A DNA stretch of 63,686 bases from JASBZA01 sp964345295 (lineage in GTDB: Bacteria > Bacillota > Clostridia > Saccharofermentanales > Fastidiosipilaceae): contig CAYFQG010000006.1 in the NCBI GenBank assembly GCA_964345295.1, positions 1-63,686 on the forward strand. The letters are read 5' to 3'. A program made the position numbers and the translations under genes. The notes under the pieces were generated by a model that was not told the origin of the DNA, did not search any database, and saw nothing but the letters and a program-made list of their open reading frames with translations. Within the stretch, counting starts at the first letter, position 1. Every line of letters begins with the position of its first letter. Positions 52,782 through 62,608 of the stretch are shown piece after piece.

Positions 52782-54329
52782 TTACATATTTTCAATAAAA
52801 GCTTTATAGGCTTGATAGGTCGAATAAAGATCCAATTTATGAATGACTTCACCCGGGGCATGCATGTTTAATACAGGAACGCCGGAATCGATGACTTGCA
52901 TACCGCGATTGGCGTAATAAAGCGCAATGGTTCCGCCGCCGCCCTGGTCGACTTTACCGAGCTCGCCGGTCTGCCAAGGCACCTTATGCTCATCCAGAAG
53001 ATGGGCAACCTTGGAGAAGAATTCGGCACTGGCATCGTTGGCGCCGCCCTTGCCGCCGTGGCCGGTATATTTGGTCAACGCAACACCGTGGCCCATATAG
53101 CAGACATTCTTAGGATCTACCGTAGACGGGAAATTAGGATCGAAACCGACCGTTACGTCCGTCGAAAGCATGGAGGAGTTTTCCAAGGCTTGGTGGAAGC
53201 CTAATACATCATAGGCGCCTTCTTTTTTGGCATAAATTTCCATCATGAAATTCTCATAAGACTGAGACTGGGCACCGGTATTGCCCTGGCTTCCGACTTC
53301 TTCCTTATCGGTCAAGAGCATAAGGCCTGTCTTTTCGCCTGGCTGCATAGTAGCAATAGCTCTTACGGCAGGATAGGCACACACTCTGTCATCATGGCCG
53401 TAACCTGCTAAAAAGCTCCTGTCAAAGCCCAAATCTCTGGTCTTACCGGCGGGTACAGCGGAAATTTCAGCACTTAAAAGATCTCTTTCGCTGATGTCAT
53501 AGCGCTCTTTTAAAATCTGCAAAATAGCCAGCTTGAAGCGGTTGGAAACATCCTTATGGGGCACAGGTCTGCCGCCTACTAAGATGTTCATTTCTTCACC
53601 TTCAACCACCTTAGCAGCAGTCTTTTGCATCTGGTCCTTACCCAAGTGAATCAGGAGATCGGTCAGCGCAAATACAGGATCATTTTCGTCTTCACCGACC
53701 GTAAAATTCAAGGTCGTGCCGTCCTTACGAACGACCGTTCCGTGCAGGGCCAAAGGAATCGTGGTCCATTGATATTTTTTAATACCACCATAGTAGTGCG
53801 TCTTAAGGAAAGTCATCTCCCCTTCTTCATATAAGGGATTGGGCTTAATGTCCAATCTGGGCGAATCCAGGTGGGCACCTAAAATATTAAAACCGTCTTT
53901 AATCGAAGCTTCACCGACAACCGCGGCAACCAAACCTTTGCCTCTAATAGACTTATAAACACGGTCACCGGCTGTAAGGGTCTCCTTATCGGCTATATCT
54001 ACAAAACCCACATTCTTCAATAAATCAATACCGTTTAAGACCACTTCGCGTTCGGTCTTAGACTTGTCCAAAAAGATTCGATAATCCTCTGCGAAAGAGA
54101 AAGCGGAAATCGTCGTTTCTTTATCATAAACATCAAAAAGATGCTGGCTTTTATTCTGCAGCTTCTCTTCCAAAGCCTTACCCGGACTAAGCTCTTTATT
54201 TTCGTCCTCGGATACTTCCATGTCCTGGAACATTTGGCTTAATTCATTAACAGTAGGAGCAGTAATATTAGACTCCTTTTTTTCTGTTTCACCCACATTA
54301 TTCTCTACTGAATTGTCTTGATAGAACAT
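52782..54329 (-). CDS. M18-family aminopeptidase
   Basis: 515 aa. Zinc-site segments: GAHLDSPRLDIKPNPLYE, FLAGYGHDDRVCAYPA, TDKEEVGSQGNTGAQSQ and the C-terminal VLNMHAPGEVIHKLD. It removes N-terminal residues from peptides in the cytosol as a large dodecamer in the family. An acidic, unordered extension of about 45 residues precedes the usual start of the family. ATG 54329 with GTAGGTG upstream is preferred to a codon at 54353. Confidence 0.9.
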   Translation of the reverse strand: MFYQDNSVENNVGETEKKESNITAPTVNELSQMFQDMEVSEDENKELSPGKALEEKLQNKSQHLFDVYDKETTISAFSFAEDYRIFLDKSKTEREVVLNGIDLLKNVGFVDIADKETLTAGDRVYKSIRGKGLVAAVVGEASIKDGFNILGAHLDSPRLDIKPNPLYEEGEMTFLKTHYYGGIKKYQWTTIPLALHGTVVRKDGTTLNFTVGEDENDPVFALTDLLIHLGKDQMQKTAAKVVEGEEMNILVGGRPVPHKDVSNRFKLAILQILKERYDISERDLLSAEISAVPAGKTRDLGFDRSFLAGYGHDDRVCAYPAVRAIATMQPGEKTGLMLLTDKEEVGSQGNTGAQSQSYENFMMEIYAKKEGAYDVLGFHQALENSSMLSTDVTVGFDPNFPSTVDPKNVCYMGHGVALTKYTGHGGKGGANDASAEFFSKVAHLLDEHKVPWQTGELGKVDQGGGGTIALYYANRGMQVIDSGVPVLNMHAPGEVIHKLDLYSTYQAYKAFIENM

Positions 54330-54426
54330 AGGGCACCTACTTTCTTTAAACAATATTCTCAGTTATTTTAACATGTATCAGGCAAGTATTAAAATCATTT
54401 GCTAAAATACTTGAGGAGGAAATATT

Positions 54427-55296
54427 GTGAAAACTATTATTGATACACATAATCATTGTTGTGAATTTTCTGCGGACTCGAGTCAACCTCTGAAAGAGCG
54501 ATTAGAGGAAGCACAGCGCTTGGGTCTAAGAGGCCTGGCGATGACCGACCATTTCGATAAGTGGGAAGATCCCGCTATCGCTTCATCCGAATTCCATGTC
54601 TTGGACATCTATCCCGAGGACGGCGAATGGGTATTTAATATCCCCGACTATATCAAGCACATTAGAGCCGAACAAGAAAACTTAGCCAAGGCCCACTCTT
54701 CTCTGGAACTTTATAAGGGAATCGAATTAGGCTATAGGCCTTACCTGGTACCGGCTTTCCGGGAAGTTTCGACCTTTTATAAAGACGACCTAGACCTTCT
54801 AATAGGATCGGTCCATAACCTAAGCCCCTTCGGCTATCCGAAACTGCGTAAACTTTATGCCAAAGGCAAAAAGGAAGCCTACACACTTTATTTAGAAGCG
54901 CTTATGAAGATGGTGGAAGATATGCCCTTCATTAATGTCTTAGGTCATTTCGATTACATCAGTCGCTACAATACTTACGATGATAAGAAATTACGGTACG
55001 AAGACTTTGCCGATCATTTAGACCGGCTCTTTAAACTTATCATTGAACGCGATATTGCTTTGGAGATTAATACCGCAACCCAATTGGTAAAAAATCCGTC
55101 AGGCCAGCCTATCGGTCTGACCGATGAAGCAATTTTACGTCGTTATAAGGATTTAGGCGGCACCTTGATTTGTCTGGCTTCCGATGCCCACCATGAGGGC
55201 CGTGTCGGCCAAATGTTTGAGCAAAATAAAGCCCAGTTAGAAAATCTGGGCTTTGATAAACTCTGTCATTTTGAGAAAGGCCAAATCGCCTATTAG
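54427..55296 (+). CDS. PHP-family phosphatase, histidinol-phosphatase (HisJ)-like
   Basis: 289 aa. The metal-binding PHP motifs are IIDTHNHCCEFSADS, LAMTDHFDKWEDP, GSVHNLSPFGYP, GHFDYISRY and CLASDAHHEGRVG. HisJ dephosphorylates histidinol phosphate in histidine synthesis, but no his genes are near and other PHP phosphatases look alike. It starts at GTG 54427 after GAGGAGG. It is the only plus-strand gene in this right-hand block. Confidence 0.75.
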   Translation: MKTIIDTHNHCCEFSADSSQPLKERLEEAQRLGLRGLAMTDHFDKWEDPAIASSEFHVLDIYPEDGEWVFNIPDYIKHIRAEQENLAKAHSSLELYKGIELGYRPYLVPAFREVSTFYKDDLDLLIGSVHNLSPFGYPKLRKLYAKGKKEAYTLYLEALMKMVEDMPFINVLGHFDYISRYNTYDDKKLRYEDFADHLDRLFKLIIERDIALEINTATQLVKNPSGQPIGLTDEAILRRYKDLGGTLICLASDAHHEGRVGQMFEQNKAQLENLGFDKLCHFEKGQIAY

Positions 55297-55298
55297 GA

Positions 55299-56624
55299 CT
55301 ATTGGTCCGATTTTAATATGGAATTTATATTTTCGAGCCAGGATTTGACCGTTTTTTCGTAACCGTTTTCCGTAGGCTCATAATAACGAACCCCCCGCAT
55401 CTTATCGGGCATAAATTCCATAGGTGCGATACTGTGGGGGTAATCATGGGCATAACGGTAGCCCTGACCATAACCTAAATTGTCGCCCATACCTTGCATG
55501 ACCGCATTTCTCAAGGCCAAAGGCACCTCTCCCGTATCTTTGGACCGCACGTCGGCCAGAGCCTGATCAACGGCCAGATAAGACTTATTCGACTTGGGGC
55601 TTGTCGCAAGCATAACCGTCGCTTGGCCCAAAATAATACGGCCTTCCGGCATGCCGACTCTTTCCACGGCCAGCCAGGCCGAAACCGCAATACTCAAGGC
55701 CTGGGGATTAGCCATACCTACATCTTCCGAAGCCAAAATCACTAAGCGCCTGGCAATAAAATTAGGGTCTTCTCCGGCTTCCAACATTTTGGCCAGGTAG
55801 AGCAAGGCCGCATCCACGGCCGACCCTCTGACGGATTTTATGAAGGCCGAAATAACATCGTAGTGGTCTTCCCCATTCTTATCGTAGCGAATAGGTTTTC
55901 TTTGAATACACTCGCTAATCACCTCTAATGTAAGATGGAGAAAATCTTCACCTGTTTCCGGGTCTTTGGACCAGGGTGTTGAATTATGGGCCAGCTCTAA
56001 GGCATTCAATGCAGACCTGGCATCTCCGTTGGCCATATCGGCCAGGAAATCTAATGCGTCCTCTTCTATCCTTATCTTCTCGTTACCGTAGCCTCTCTCC
56101 GGGTCTTCCAAAGCCCTTATGATCAAGGTTTCGATATCTTCTTTTGTCAAAGGATAGAGCTGAAAAACCGAAGATCTGGATAAGAGAGCCTTATTGACTT
56201 CAAAATAAGGATTCTCCGTCGTCGCACCGATAAGTATAAGGCTTCCATCCTCCACGGAAGGCAAAAGCGCATCTTGTTGGGCTTTATTAAAACGGTGAAT
56301 CTCATCAATAAACAAGACCGTACGCCCCGAAGGGGTCAGGAGATAATTATGCGTATCTTCAATAATAGCCTTGATATCTTTAACGCCCGAAGTGACCGCA
56401 TTAATTTTTCTAAACGTTGAGGTAGTCGTTTCGGCAATAATCCGGGCCAAAGAAGTCTTACCGGTCCCCGGGGGTCCGAACAGGATAATCGACTGAAGCT
56501 GGTCGGTCTCAATCATGCGCCGAAGCATCTTACCTTCAGAAAGAATATGGGCCTGGCCCACGTAGTCTTCCAAACTTACGGGAGACATCCGATAGGCCAG
56601 GGGTTCTTGCTTCTTATAGGTCAC
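55299..56624 (-). CDS. rarA: RarA/MgsA replication-associated AAA+ ATPase
   Basis: 441 aa. Walker A is FGPPGTGKTSLARIIAE, Walker B FIDEIHRFNKAQQD, followed by IGATTENPYFEVNKALLSR (sensor 1). The C-terminal tetramerisation domain has GQATVMLATSPKSNKSYLAV. It works at stalled replication forks. The start is GTG 56624. The gene sits 2 bp past the HisJ-like stop on the opposite strand. Confidence 0.93.
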   Translation of the reverse strand: MTYKKQEPLAYRMSPVSLEDYVGQAHILSEGKMLRRMIETDQLQSIILFGPPGTGKTSLARIIAETTTSTFRKINAVTSGVKDIKAIIEDTHNYLLTPSGRTVLFIDEIHRFNKAQQDALLPSVEDGSLILIGATTENPYFEVNKALLSRSSVFQLYPLTKEDIETLIIRALEDPERGYGNEKIRIEEDALDFLADMANGDARSALNALELAHNSTPWSKDPETGEDFLHLTLEVISECIQRKPIRYDKNGEDHYDVISAFIKSVRGSAVDAALLYLAKMLEAGEDPNFIARRLVILASEDVGMANPQALSIAVSAWLAVERVGMPEGRIILGQATVMLATSPKSNKSYLAVDQALADVRSKDTGEVPLALRNAVMQGMGDNLGYGQGYRYAHDYPHSIAPMEFMPDKMRGVRYYEPTENGYEKTVKSWLENINSILKSDQ

Positions 56625-56645
56625 TTTTCTATAATCCTAACTTTT

Positions 56646-57893
56646 CTAATCCATTAATCCAGGATAAAGCGGGTGCTCTTTTACAAGTTCTTCTACACCC
56701 TCAAGGATAAGGTCTTTCTTCTGATCAAAGTCTGTTGCCGCGTCATAAATAAATTGGGCAATCTTTGCCATATCATCGGGCGTAAAGCCTCTGGAAGTCA
56801 GAGCCGGTGTTCCGATTCTAAGGCCGGAGGTCACAGTAGGCTTAGCCGTATCAAAAGGAATCGTATTCATATTGGTCGTAATGTTGACCTCGTCCAGGTT
56901 ATGCTGGAGATCCTTACCGCTGATGCCCTGAGGTCTGAGGTCAATCAAGATAAGGTGATTATCGGTCCCGTCGGATACCAGCTTCATTCCGTGGTCCTGG
57001 AGGGCCCTTGCCAGTGCTTGAGCATTGGATAAAACATGCTGCTGGTAGACTTTAAAACCGGGCTCCAAGGCTTCTTTCAACGCCACAGCCTTACCGGCAA
57101 TCACATGCATCAAAGGTCCGCCCTGGAGACCGGGGAACACTGCCGAGTTAATCTTCTTGATGTATTCTTTCTTGCAAAGAATCATACCGCCTCTGGGACC
57201 TCTCAAGGTCTTATGGGTCGTCGTAGTCACAAAGTCCGCATAAGGGACAGGGCTCGGATGCAATCCTGCCGCAACCAGACCGGCAATATGGGCCATATCG
57301 ACCATGAGGTAGGCACCGACTTCATCGGCGATTTCTCTGAACTTGGCAAAATCAATAAAGCGCGGATAGGCCGAGGCTCCTGCAACAATCAGCTTGGGCT
57401 TAAACTCTAAAGCCTTCTGTCTCAAAGCATCATAATCAATTGTTTCAGTTTCTCTGGAGACACCGTAGAAGGCGGTTTCAAAGAAACGGCCCGAATAATT
57501 TTTGGCCATACCGTGGGTCAGATGACCGCCGTGAGATAGGTCCATACCCAAGATACGGTCACCGGGTTCCAATACAGCGTAGTAAACAGCCATGTTCGCT
57601 TGCGCACCTGAATGCGGCTGTACGTTTACGGCTTCGGCACCGAAAAGTTTCTTGGCTCTTTCTCTTGCCAAATCTTCCGCAATATCAACATACTCACAAC
57701 CGCCATAGTAACGACGTCCCGGGTAACCTTCAGCGTACTTATTGGTCATGACGGAACCTTGGGCAGCCATAACGGCTTCTGAAGTAAAGTTCTCCGAAGC
57801 AATCATCTCCAGCTTTTTATTTTGCCTCTGATATTCCAGGCAAATGGCCTCATAAATTTCGGGATCATCCCGTCTTATTGCATCATAAATCAC
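56646..57893 (-). CDS. glyA: Serine hydroxymethyltransferase
   Basis: 415 aa PLP enzyme that interconverts serine and glycine with tetrahydrofolate. IASENFTSEAVMAAQGSVMT, NVQPHSGAQANMAVY and the PLP-lysine segment TTTTHKTLRGPRGG are diagnostic. Its start overlaps the end of thiI by 11 bp, so it belongs to the same transcript. Confidence 0.96.
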   Translation of the reverse strand: MIYDAIRRDDPEIYEAICLEYQRQNKKLEMIASENFTSEAVMAAQGSVMTNKYAEGYPGRRYYGGCEYVDIAEDLARERAKKLFGAEAVNVQPHSGAQANMAVYYAVLEPGDRILGMDLSHGGHLTHGMAKNYSGRFFETAFYGVSRETETIDYDALRQKALEFKPKLIVAGASAYPRFIDFAKFREIADEVGAYLMVDMAHIAGLVAAGLHPSPVPYADFVTTTTHKTLRGPRGGMILCKKEYIKKINSAVFPGLQGGPLMHVIAGKAVALKEALEPGFKVYQQHVLSNAQALARALQDHGMKLVSDGTDNHLILIDLRPQGISGKDLQHNLDEVNITTNMNTIPFDTAKPTVTSGLRIGTPALTSRGFTPDDMAKIAQFIYDAATDFDQKKDLILEGVEELVKEHPLYPGLMD

Positions 57894-59148
57894 TTTCGTC
57901 TTCCTCCTTTATCGTCCGGACTTCAGCCTGACTCACTAATAAAATATCACGCCTTCTAATTCCTTCTTGAACCAAAGCGGGAATATCCAAATCTTTTTCC
58001 GCATCGACTGCATCTTGTAGGTGGGGCCTGGTCTTAGGGTGCTTGTCGACAAAGACCGTACAGCAATCTTCATAAGGTAAAATCGAGGTCTCATATGTAC
58101 CGATTTTCCGAGCAATGTCCACCGTGAAGTCTTTATCAATACCAATCAAAGGCCTGAAAACCGGCATGTCCACTACAATGTTGGTGGTCGTTATGGCTTC
58201 CAGCGTCTGGCTGGCTACCTGACCCAGAGACTCACCGGTCACCAAAGCTTTGGCCCCGGACTCATGGGCAATGCCCTCGGCAATCTGCATCATGACCCGC
58301 CGCATTACAATGGTCAGCATGTCGGACGGACAGTGCTGGCGCAAGTTCACCTGAATGTCGGTAAAGTTTACGATATGAAGTTCAATAGGTCCTGTATAAG
58401 CAGTTAATATACGGGCCAAATCAATGACTTTTTGCTTAGCTTCTTCGGATGTGAAAGGGAAAGAATGAAAATAAACCGCATTAAGCTTAACACCACGAGA
58501 AGCCATCATATAAGTTGCCACAGGAGAATCAATTCCGCCGGACAAAAGCACCGTCGCTTGACCGCCGGTCCCAATAGGAAGACCTTTGGCTCCGGGATAG
58601 ATAGCACCATAAAGATAGAAAGAATCTCTTACCTCTACGTAAATATAGAAATCCGGCTCGTGGACATCCACTGACAAATTAGGATAATTTCTTAAGATAT
58701 GCGCTCCCAGTTCCCGGCCGATTTCAGGTGACGTAAGGGGGAAAGATTTATCGCCTCTTTTGGCCTCCACCTTAAAAGTCCAATGTTTCTTACGCGGATT
58801 ATCTTCTTTTTTCTGCTCTAAAACGTGGTCTACTACTTTCAGTGATTCGGCTTTTACATCTTCAAAATCAGCTTCGGATAATTTCAAAACCGGAGAAGCA
58901 GAGACAATGCCGAAGGTCTTACAGGCTATGTCCAAAGCCTTAGCCATATATTCTTCCGTGCCGGCCAAATCATCCATGGGTTCAATCCAAAGTCTGGATT
59001 CACTGCTATAAGTGGTAAATTTAGGTCCTAATTGGTCTAGACGCACCTGGACATTTTCCAATATCTGCCTTACAAAGCGCCTCTTATTTAGGCCCTTCAG
59101 AGCAACCTCGCCGATGCGCATTAAAATACGATGTTCAACTTTTGCCAT
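57883..59148 (-). CDS. thiI: tRNA 4-thiouridine synthase
   Basis: 421 aa. A ferredoxin-like/THUMP region (about 1-165) precedes the adenylation domain with the PP-loop VLLSGGIDSPVATYMMASRG. The protein ends at the residues after EDCCTVFVDKHPKTRP, so it lacks the rhodanese domain, as in most Firmicutes. Such ThiI rely on a dedicated cysteine desulfurase, whose gene lies directly upstream (7 bp). Confidence 0.94.
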   Translation of the reverse strand: MAKVEHRILMRIGEVALKGLNKRRFVRQILENVQVRLDQLGPKFTTYSSESRLWIEPMDDLAGTEEYMAKALDIACKTFGIVSASPVLKLSEADFEDVKAESLKVVDHVLEQKKEDNPRKKHWTFKVEAKRGDKSFPLTSPEIGRELGAHILRNYPNLSVDVHEPDFYIYVEVRDSFYLYGAIYPGAKGLPIGTGGQATVLLSGGIDSPVATYMMASRGVKLNAVYFHSFPFTSEEAKQKVIDLARILTAYTGPIELHIVNFTDIQVNLRQHCPSDMLTIVMRRVMMQIAEGIAHESGAKALVTGESLGQVASQTLEAITTTNIVVDMPVFRPLIGIDKDFTVDIARKIGTYETSILPYEDCCTVFVDKHPKTRPHLQDAVDAEKDLDIPALVQEGIRRRDILLVSQAEVRTIKEEDESDL

Positions 59149-59154
59149 ATCTAT

Positions 59155-60291
59155 CTACATACCCCATTTTCTGAGTAAAGTCACTTGATCTTCTAGTATC
59201 TTACAAAAAGTCTTAATTTCTTCAAGTGTATTGGTTCTGTCGAGACTGATTCTTAAGGTCCCTTCCGCGTCTTTCCTATCCACACCCATGGCCAAAAGCA
59301 CATGTGAGACACCGGCATTTCTGGCTTGGCAGGCGGAGGAGGTAGAAACCAGGGCCCCCGCTTTTTCCAGCATATTCATCAGAGTTTGCCCTCTCATACC
59401 GGGAAAAGAAATCGATTGGATTTCAGGCAAGGCCTCCGGGAAATTGACACGGCCTCCCAGCTTATAAACCGTATTGTGGAGGATTTCGGCATAATTTTCT
59501 ACCATGGCTCTACTTTCTTCCATCGAGTCGACATGGAGTCTAGACGCTAGAGTCAAGGCCTTTAATAAAGGATAATCCTCGGTCCCGGACCGCCAATTAT
59601 TCTGTTGGCCACCCCCATGGATCAAAGGGTCCGGATAACACTTATCCTTGCGGTACAAAAGTCCGATACTCTTAGGCCCGTGAATCTTATGGCCGCTAAA
59701 AGAGGCCAAGTCCAGATCCATTGCCTCTAAATTAATGGGAAGTTTCCCCCAAGCTTGGACCAAGTCTCCGTGAATAAAAGCTTGCGGAGCGTTTTGTCTA
59801 ATAAGAGAAACCAGCTCGGGCAAATTTAAAATTGTACCGGATTCGTTATTAACATAGAGTAAAGACACCAGAAGTGTCTTATCATTAAGACCGCTCAGTA
59901 AGCGCTCGGGCGGCAGATTGCCCTGACGGTCCGGCTCTAAATAGTGGACTTTGGCCCCTTGACTTTCTAAAAATTTGGCCGTCTCCAAGGTCGCATGGTG
60001 GTCCGAACGAAGCACCACCAGTTCATTTAAGCGTTTGCCGTACTTAGAATATAGTCCCTTGAAAGCCATATTGGTCGATTCGGTCGCTCCGGACGTTTGA
60101 ATTAAATTTTCTCCCGAACAACCGAGGTCTTCACCCAATTGATTAAAGAGGTCCTTCCTGGCTCGGGCCAGCTTTAGCCCCGCTTGGTACATAGACGCCG
60201 GGTTATAGTAATCTTCTTTCATTGCGTCTGCTAAAGTCTCGATAACCTCAGGATAGGGCTTAGTCGTTGCCGTATGGTCTAAATAAATCAC
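59155..60291 (-). CDS. Cysteine desulfurase, NifS/IscS family, ThiI partner
   Basis: 378 aa PLP enzyme. YLDHTATTKPYPEVI begins the fold; the PLP lysine is in SFSGHKIHGPKSIG and the catalytic cysteine in STSSACQARNAGVSH. It frees sulfur from cysteine; the position before thiI suggests it serves 4-thiouridine formation, as B. subtilis NifZ does. It starts at GTG 60291, next to the stop of the aminotransferase gene, with GAGG upstream. Confidence 0.92.
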   Translation of the reverse strand: MIYLDHTATTKPYPEVIETLADAMKEDYYNPASMYQAGLKLARARKDLFNQLGEDLGCSGENLIQTSGATESTNMAFKGLYSKYGKRLNELVVLRSDHHATLETAKFLESQGAKVHYLEPDRQGNLPPERLLSGLNDKTLLVSLLYVNNESGTILNLPELVSLIRQNAPQAFIHGDLVQAWGKLPINLEAMDLDLASFSGHKIHGPKSIGLLYRKDKCYPDPLIHGGGQQNNWRSGTEDYPLLKALTLASRLHVDSMEESRAMVENYAEILHNTVYKLGGRVNFPEALPEIQSISFPGMRGQTLMNMLEKAGALVSTSSACQARNAGVSHVLLAMGVDRKDAEGTLRISLDRTNTLEEIKTFCKILEDQVTLLRKWGM

Positions 60292-61584
60292 TTAGGACCT
60301 CGATTCTTCTAAGAGCTTAAGCAGTGCTTGTTCTCTCACAACCAGACAGAAAAGATTAATGGCCTCTCTTAATTCGTCCATATGAGGATAGGATGGAGCA
60401 ATTCTTAGGGCACTATCTTCCGGATCTTTCCCGTAAGGATAACAGGCTCCGGCATCGGTAATGCTTAGGCCCAGTTCTTTACATCTGGCATAAACTTTAG
60501 AAGCTGTCCCGGGATAAACCCAAATGGTTACAAAATACCCGCCTTTGGGCCTAGTCCAGGTCGCAATACCGGTAGGACCTAACTTCTCATCAAAAGCCTT
60601 TAATACCAATTCAAATTTAGGACCTAATACCTTGGCATGAGCTTTCATCAAAGACTCCACGCCGCCCAGGCTCCGGAAAAGTCTGGCATGCTTTAGCATG
60701 TTGACTTTATCGGCCGAAATCATCTGTGACTTGAGGCTGGGTAAAAGCCAGGCTCGGTTATTTTCGGATGTGGCCAAACAGGCTACGCCTGCTCCGGCAT
60801 AGGTCATCTTCGATGTAGAAGCAAAAACGAAGACGCGGTCGGGATGACCCTCTTCTCTTGCTAAGTCCAAAAGAGGATAAACCGGGTCTTGCTCAGCCGA
60901 GTCATCGTGGAGATGGTGGACGGCATAGGCCATGTCAGCCAAAACTTTAAAATCTTCTGCTGCTTCCATCGAAAAGAGGCGGCGGAGGGTCTTCTCCGAA
61001 TAAGACTGGCCGGTAGGATTGGAATACATGGGAACAGTCCAAATACCTTTAATAGATGAATCCTTTTTACAAAGATCTTCGACTACGTCCATGTCAGGCC
61101 CCTCGTCATTCATAGGAACCGGAATCATCTTGATGCCAAATGAATCCAGCATGTTAAAGTGGCGATCATAGCCCGGAACCGGACACAAAAACTTGACCTC
61201 ATCCAGGTCTCTCCAGGCCTTACTTTGGCCGGGTAAAGGAAATAACATGAGACGGCTCAAAAGATCATACTCGATAGTAAGGCTGGAAGACGAGAGACAC
61301 CAGACGCTCTCCGGCTCAATCTTCAGCATGGATCCGAACACTCTGCGAAGTTCGATTAAACCGTAAAGACCTCCGTAGTTTCGGACATCTATGCCCTCTT
61401 CGGACAAAAAATTATCCATCGAAACATTTTCGAAAAGAGTCGTGACATGGTCCAATTGCTCCGGTGAGGGTTTGCCTCTGGCCATGTTAAGATCCAGATT
61501 TAAGTCCTTATAAGTCTGAAGCTTCTTCTCTATTTCCGTTAATAAATTCTCTTGTGTCTTTCGATCTAAATCTTTATAAAGCAT
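60292..61584 (-). CDS. Aspartate aminotransferase-like enzyme (type Ic)
   Basis: 430 aa PLP enzyme. LNLDLNMARGKPSPEQLD, VRNYGGLYGLIELRRVFGSM, WTVPMYSNPTGQSYSEKT and the PLP-lysine segment FASTSKMTYAGAGVA fit the type Ic aspartate aminotransferase family. The open frame reaches 61662; ATG 61584 with AGAAGGA upstream is preferred and gives the family's normal start. The substrate is inferred from the family. Confidence 0.8.
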   Translation of the reverse strand: MLYKDLDRKTQENLLTEIEKKLQTYKDLNLDLNMARGKPSPEQLDHVTTLFENVSMDNFLSEEGIDVRNYGGLYGLIELRRVFGSMLKIEPESVWCLSSSSLTIEYDLLSRLMLFPLPGQSKAWRDLDEVKFLCPVPGYDRHFNMLDSFGIKMIPVPMNDEGPDMDVVEDLCKKDSSIKGIWTVPMYSNPTGQSYSEKTLRRLFSMEAAEDFKVLADMAYAVHHLHDDSAEQDPVYPLLDLAREEGHPDRVFVFASTSKMTYAGAGVACLATSENNRAWLLPSLKSQMISADKVNMLKHARLFRSLGGVESLMKAHAKVLGPKFELVLKAFDEKLGPTGIATWTRPKGGYFVTIWVYPGTASKVYARCKELGLSITDAGACYPYGKDPEDSALRIAPSYPHMDELREAINLFCLVVREQALLKLLEESRS

Positions 61585-61601
61585 CCGCTGTATCCTTCTT
61601 T

Positions 61602-61958
61602 CTATGTATACAATGGCCAGGGATCTATCTGTATGGACCGGACTTCGTTTCGTGCATTCCAATGCACTCGGGCCGCCAAGAGTCCCAGGTCTCTATCAGA
61701 CTGTCCTTGCGCTAGCAAATAGGTCCGAAAGGTCTTTAAAACACGCTGCTGTTTAGACCTGTTAAAGGTCCTTTCAGATTCACTAATTGTATCGACCTGC
61801 CTGGCCTTAACCTCGGTCGCATAAAGCCTACCGCGACAGTAACTGATGATGTCGACTTCTCCTACATTATGAACAGTATAATTATAGGCCAAAATAAGGT
61901 GACCTGCGCTCTCCAAATGCCGCCCTACCAGTCTTTCTGCCCGTTGGTATGCTTTCAT
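61602..61958 (-). CDS. YraN/UPF0102-family nuclease-like protein
   Basis: 118 aa. The restriction-endonuclease-like core shows GEVDIISYCRGRLYATEVKA, the G-E-(I/V)-D and E-V-K metal residues of the family, after AERLVGRHLESAGHLILAYN. The cellular role is unknown. It overlaps rnhB by 4 bp; the order ylqF-rnhB-yraN is conserved in Firmicutes. Confidence 0.8.
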   Translation of the reverse strand: MKAYQRAERLVGRHLESAGHLILAYNYTVHNVGEVDIISYCRGRLYATEVKARQVDTISESERTFNRSKQQRVLKTFRTYLLAQGQSDRDLGLLAARVHWNARNEVRSIQIDPWPLYT

Positions 61959-62608
61959 CGAAGTTTCCTTTCTTCAGCCCATTTTCTAAGAAAAGATTTT
62001 CTGTGAATGGGGCTGGGACCAAGCGTATTCAAAGCTTCATAGTGGGCCTTGGTCCCGTAGCCCTTATGCTTTGAAAATCCGTAACACGGGTATTGCTCGT
62101 CCATCTCTTTCATGTAACGGTCCCGGCTGACTTTGGCCAGGATTGAAGCGGCGGCAATCGTGTTGGACCTGGCGTCGCCTTTTACCAAGGCCATCTGAAT
62201 TTCCGGAGGGAAATCTTTTAACGTGATAGCATCTAAGAGAATAAAATCCGGTTTTACTTCCAGTTCTTGTAAGGCCAAAGTCATTGCCTCTTTGGTCGCT
62301 TCTAAGATATTAATCCGGTCAATCCGGGCCGGAGCTATGGCCTTTATCTTATAGGCCAAAGCCTCTTCCCTGATTTGTTCAAACAGGGCTTCTCGCCTCT
62401 TCTCACTTAATTTCTTGGAATCATTTAAACCCAAGATAGGCTTTGCAGGGTCTAATATGCAGGCGGCTGCCACCACCGGTCCTGCCAAAGGTCCTCTGCC
62501 TGCTTCGTCGACACCGGCAAGAGCTAGGTAACCCTTACGGTGCAGGTCTTCTTCTATCAGGTCCATGCGCTTATAGCGCTCTTCTAAACTCTCTCTAGAA
62601 GCCGTCAT
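61955..62608 (-). CDS. rnhB: Ribonuclease HII
   Basis: 217 aa. AGVDEAGRGPLAGPVVAAAC holds the Asp-Glu pair of the catalytic DEDD set; NDSKKLSEKRREALF, the LLDAITL segment and ASILAKVSRDRYM add the rest. It cuts RNA in RNA-DNA hybrids and single ribonucleotides in DNA. It overlaps ylqF by 14 bp. Confidence 0.95.
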   Translation of the reverse strand: MTASRESLEERYKRMDLIEEDLHRKGYLALAGVDEAGRGPLAGPVVAAACILDPAKPILGLNDSKKLSEKRREALFEQIREEALAYKIKAIAPARIDRINILEATKEAMTLALQELEVKPDFILLDAITLKDFPPEIQMALVKGDARSNTIAAASILAKVSRDRYMKEMDEQYPCYGFSKHKGYGTKAHYEALNTLGPSPIHRKSFLRKWAEERKLR

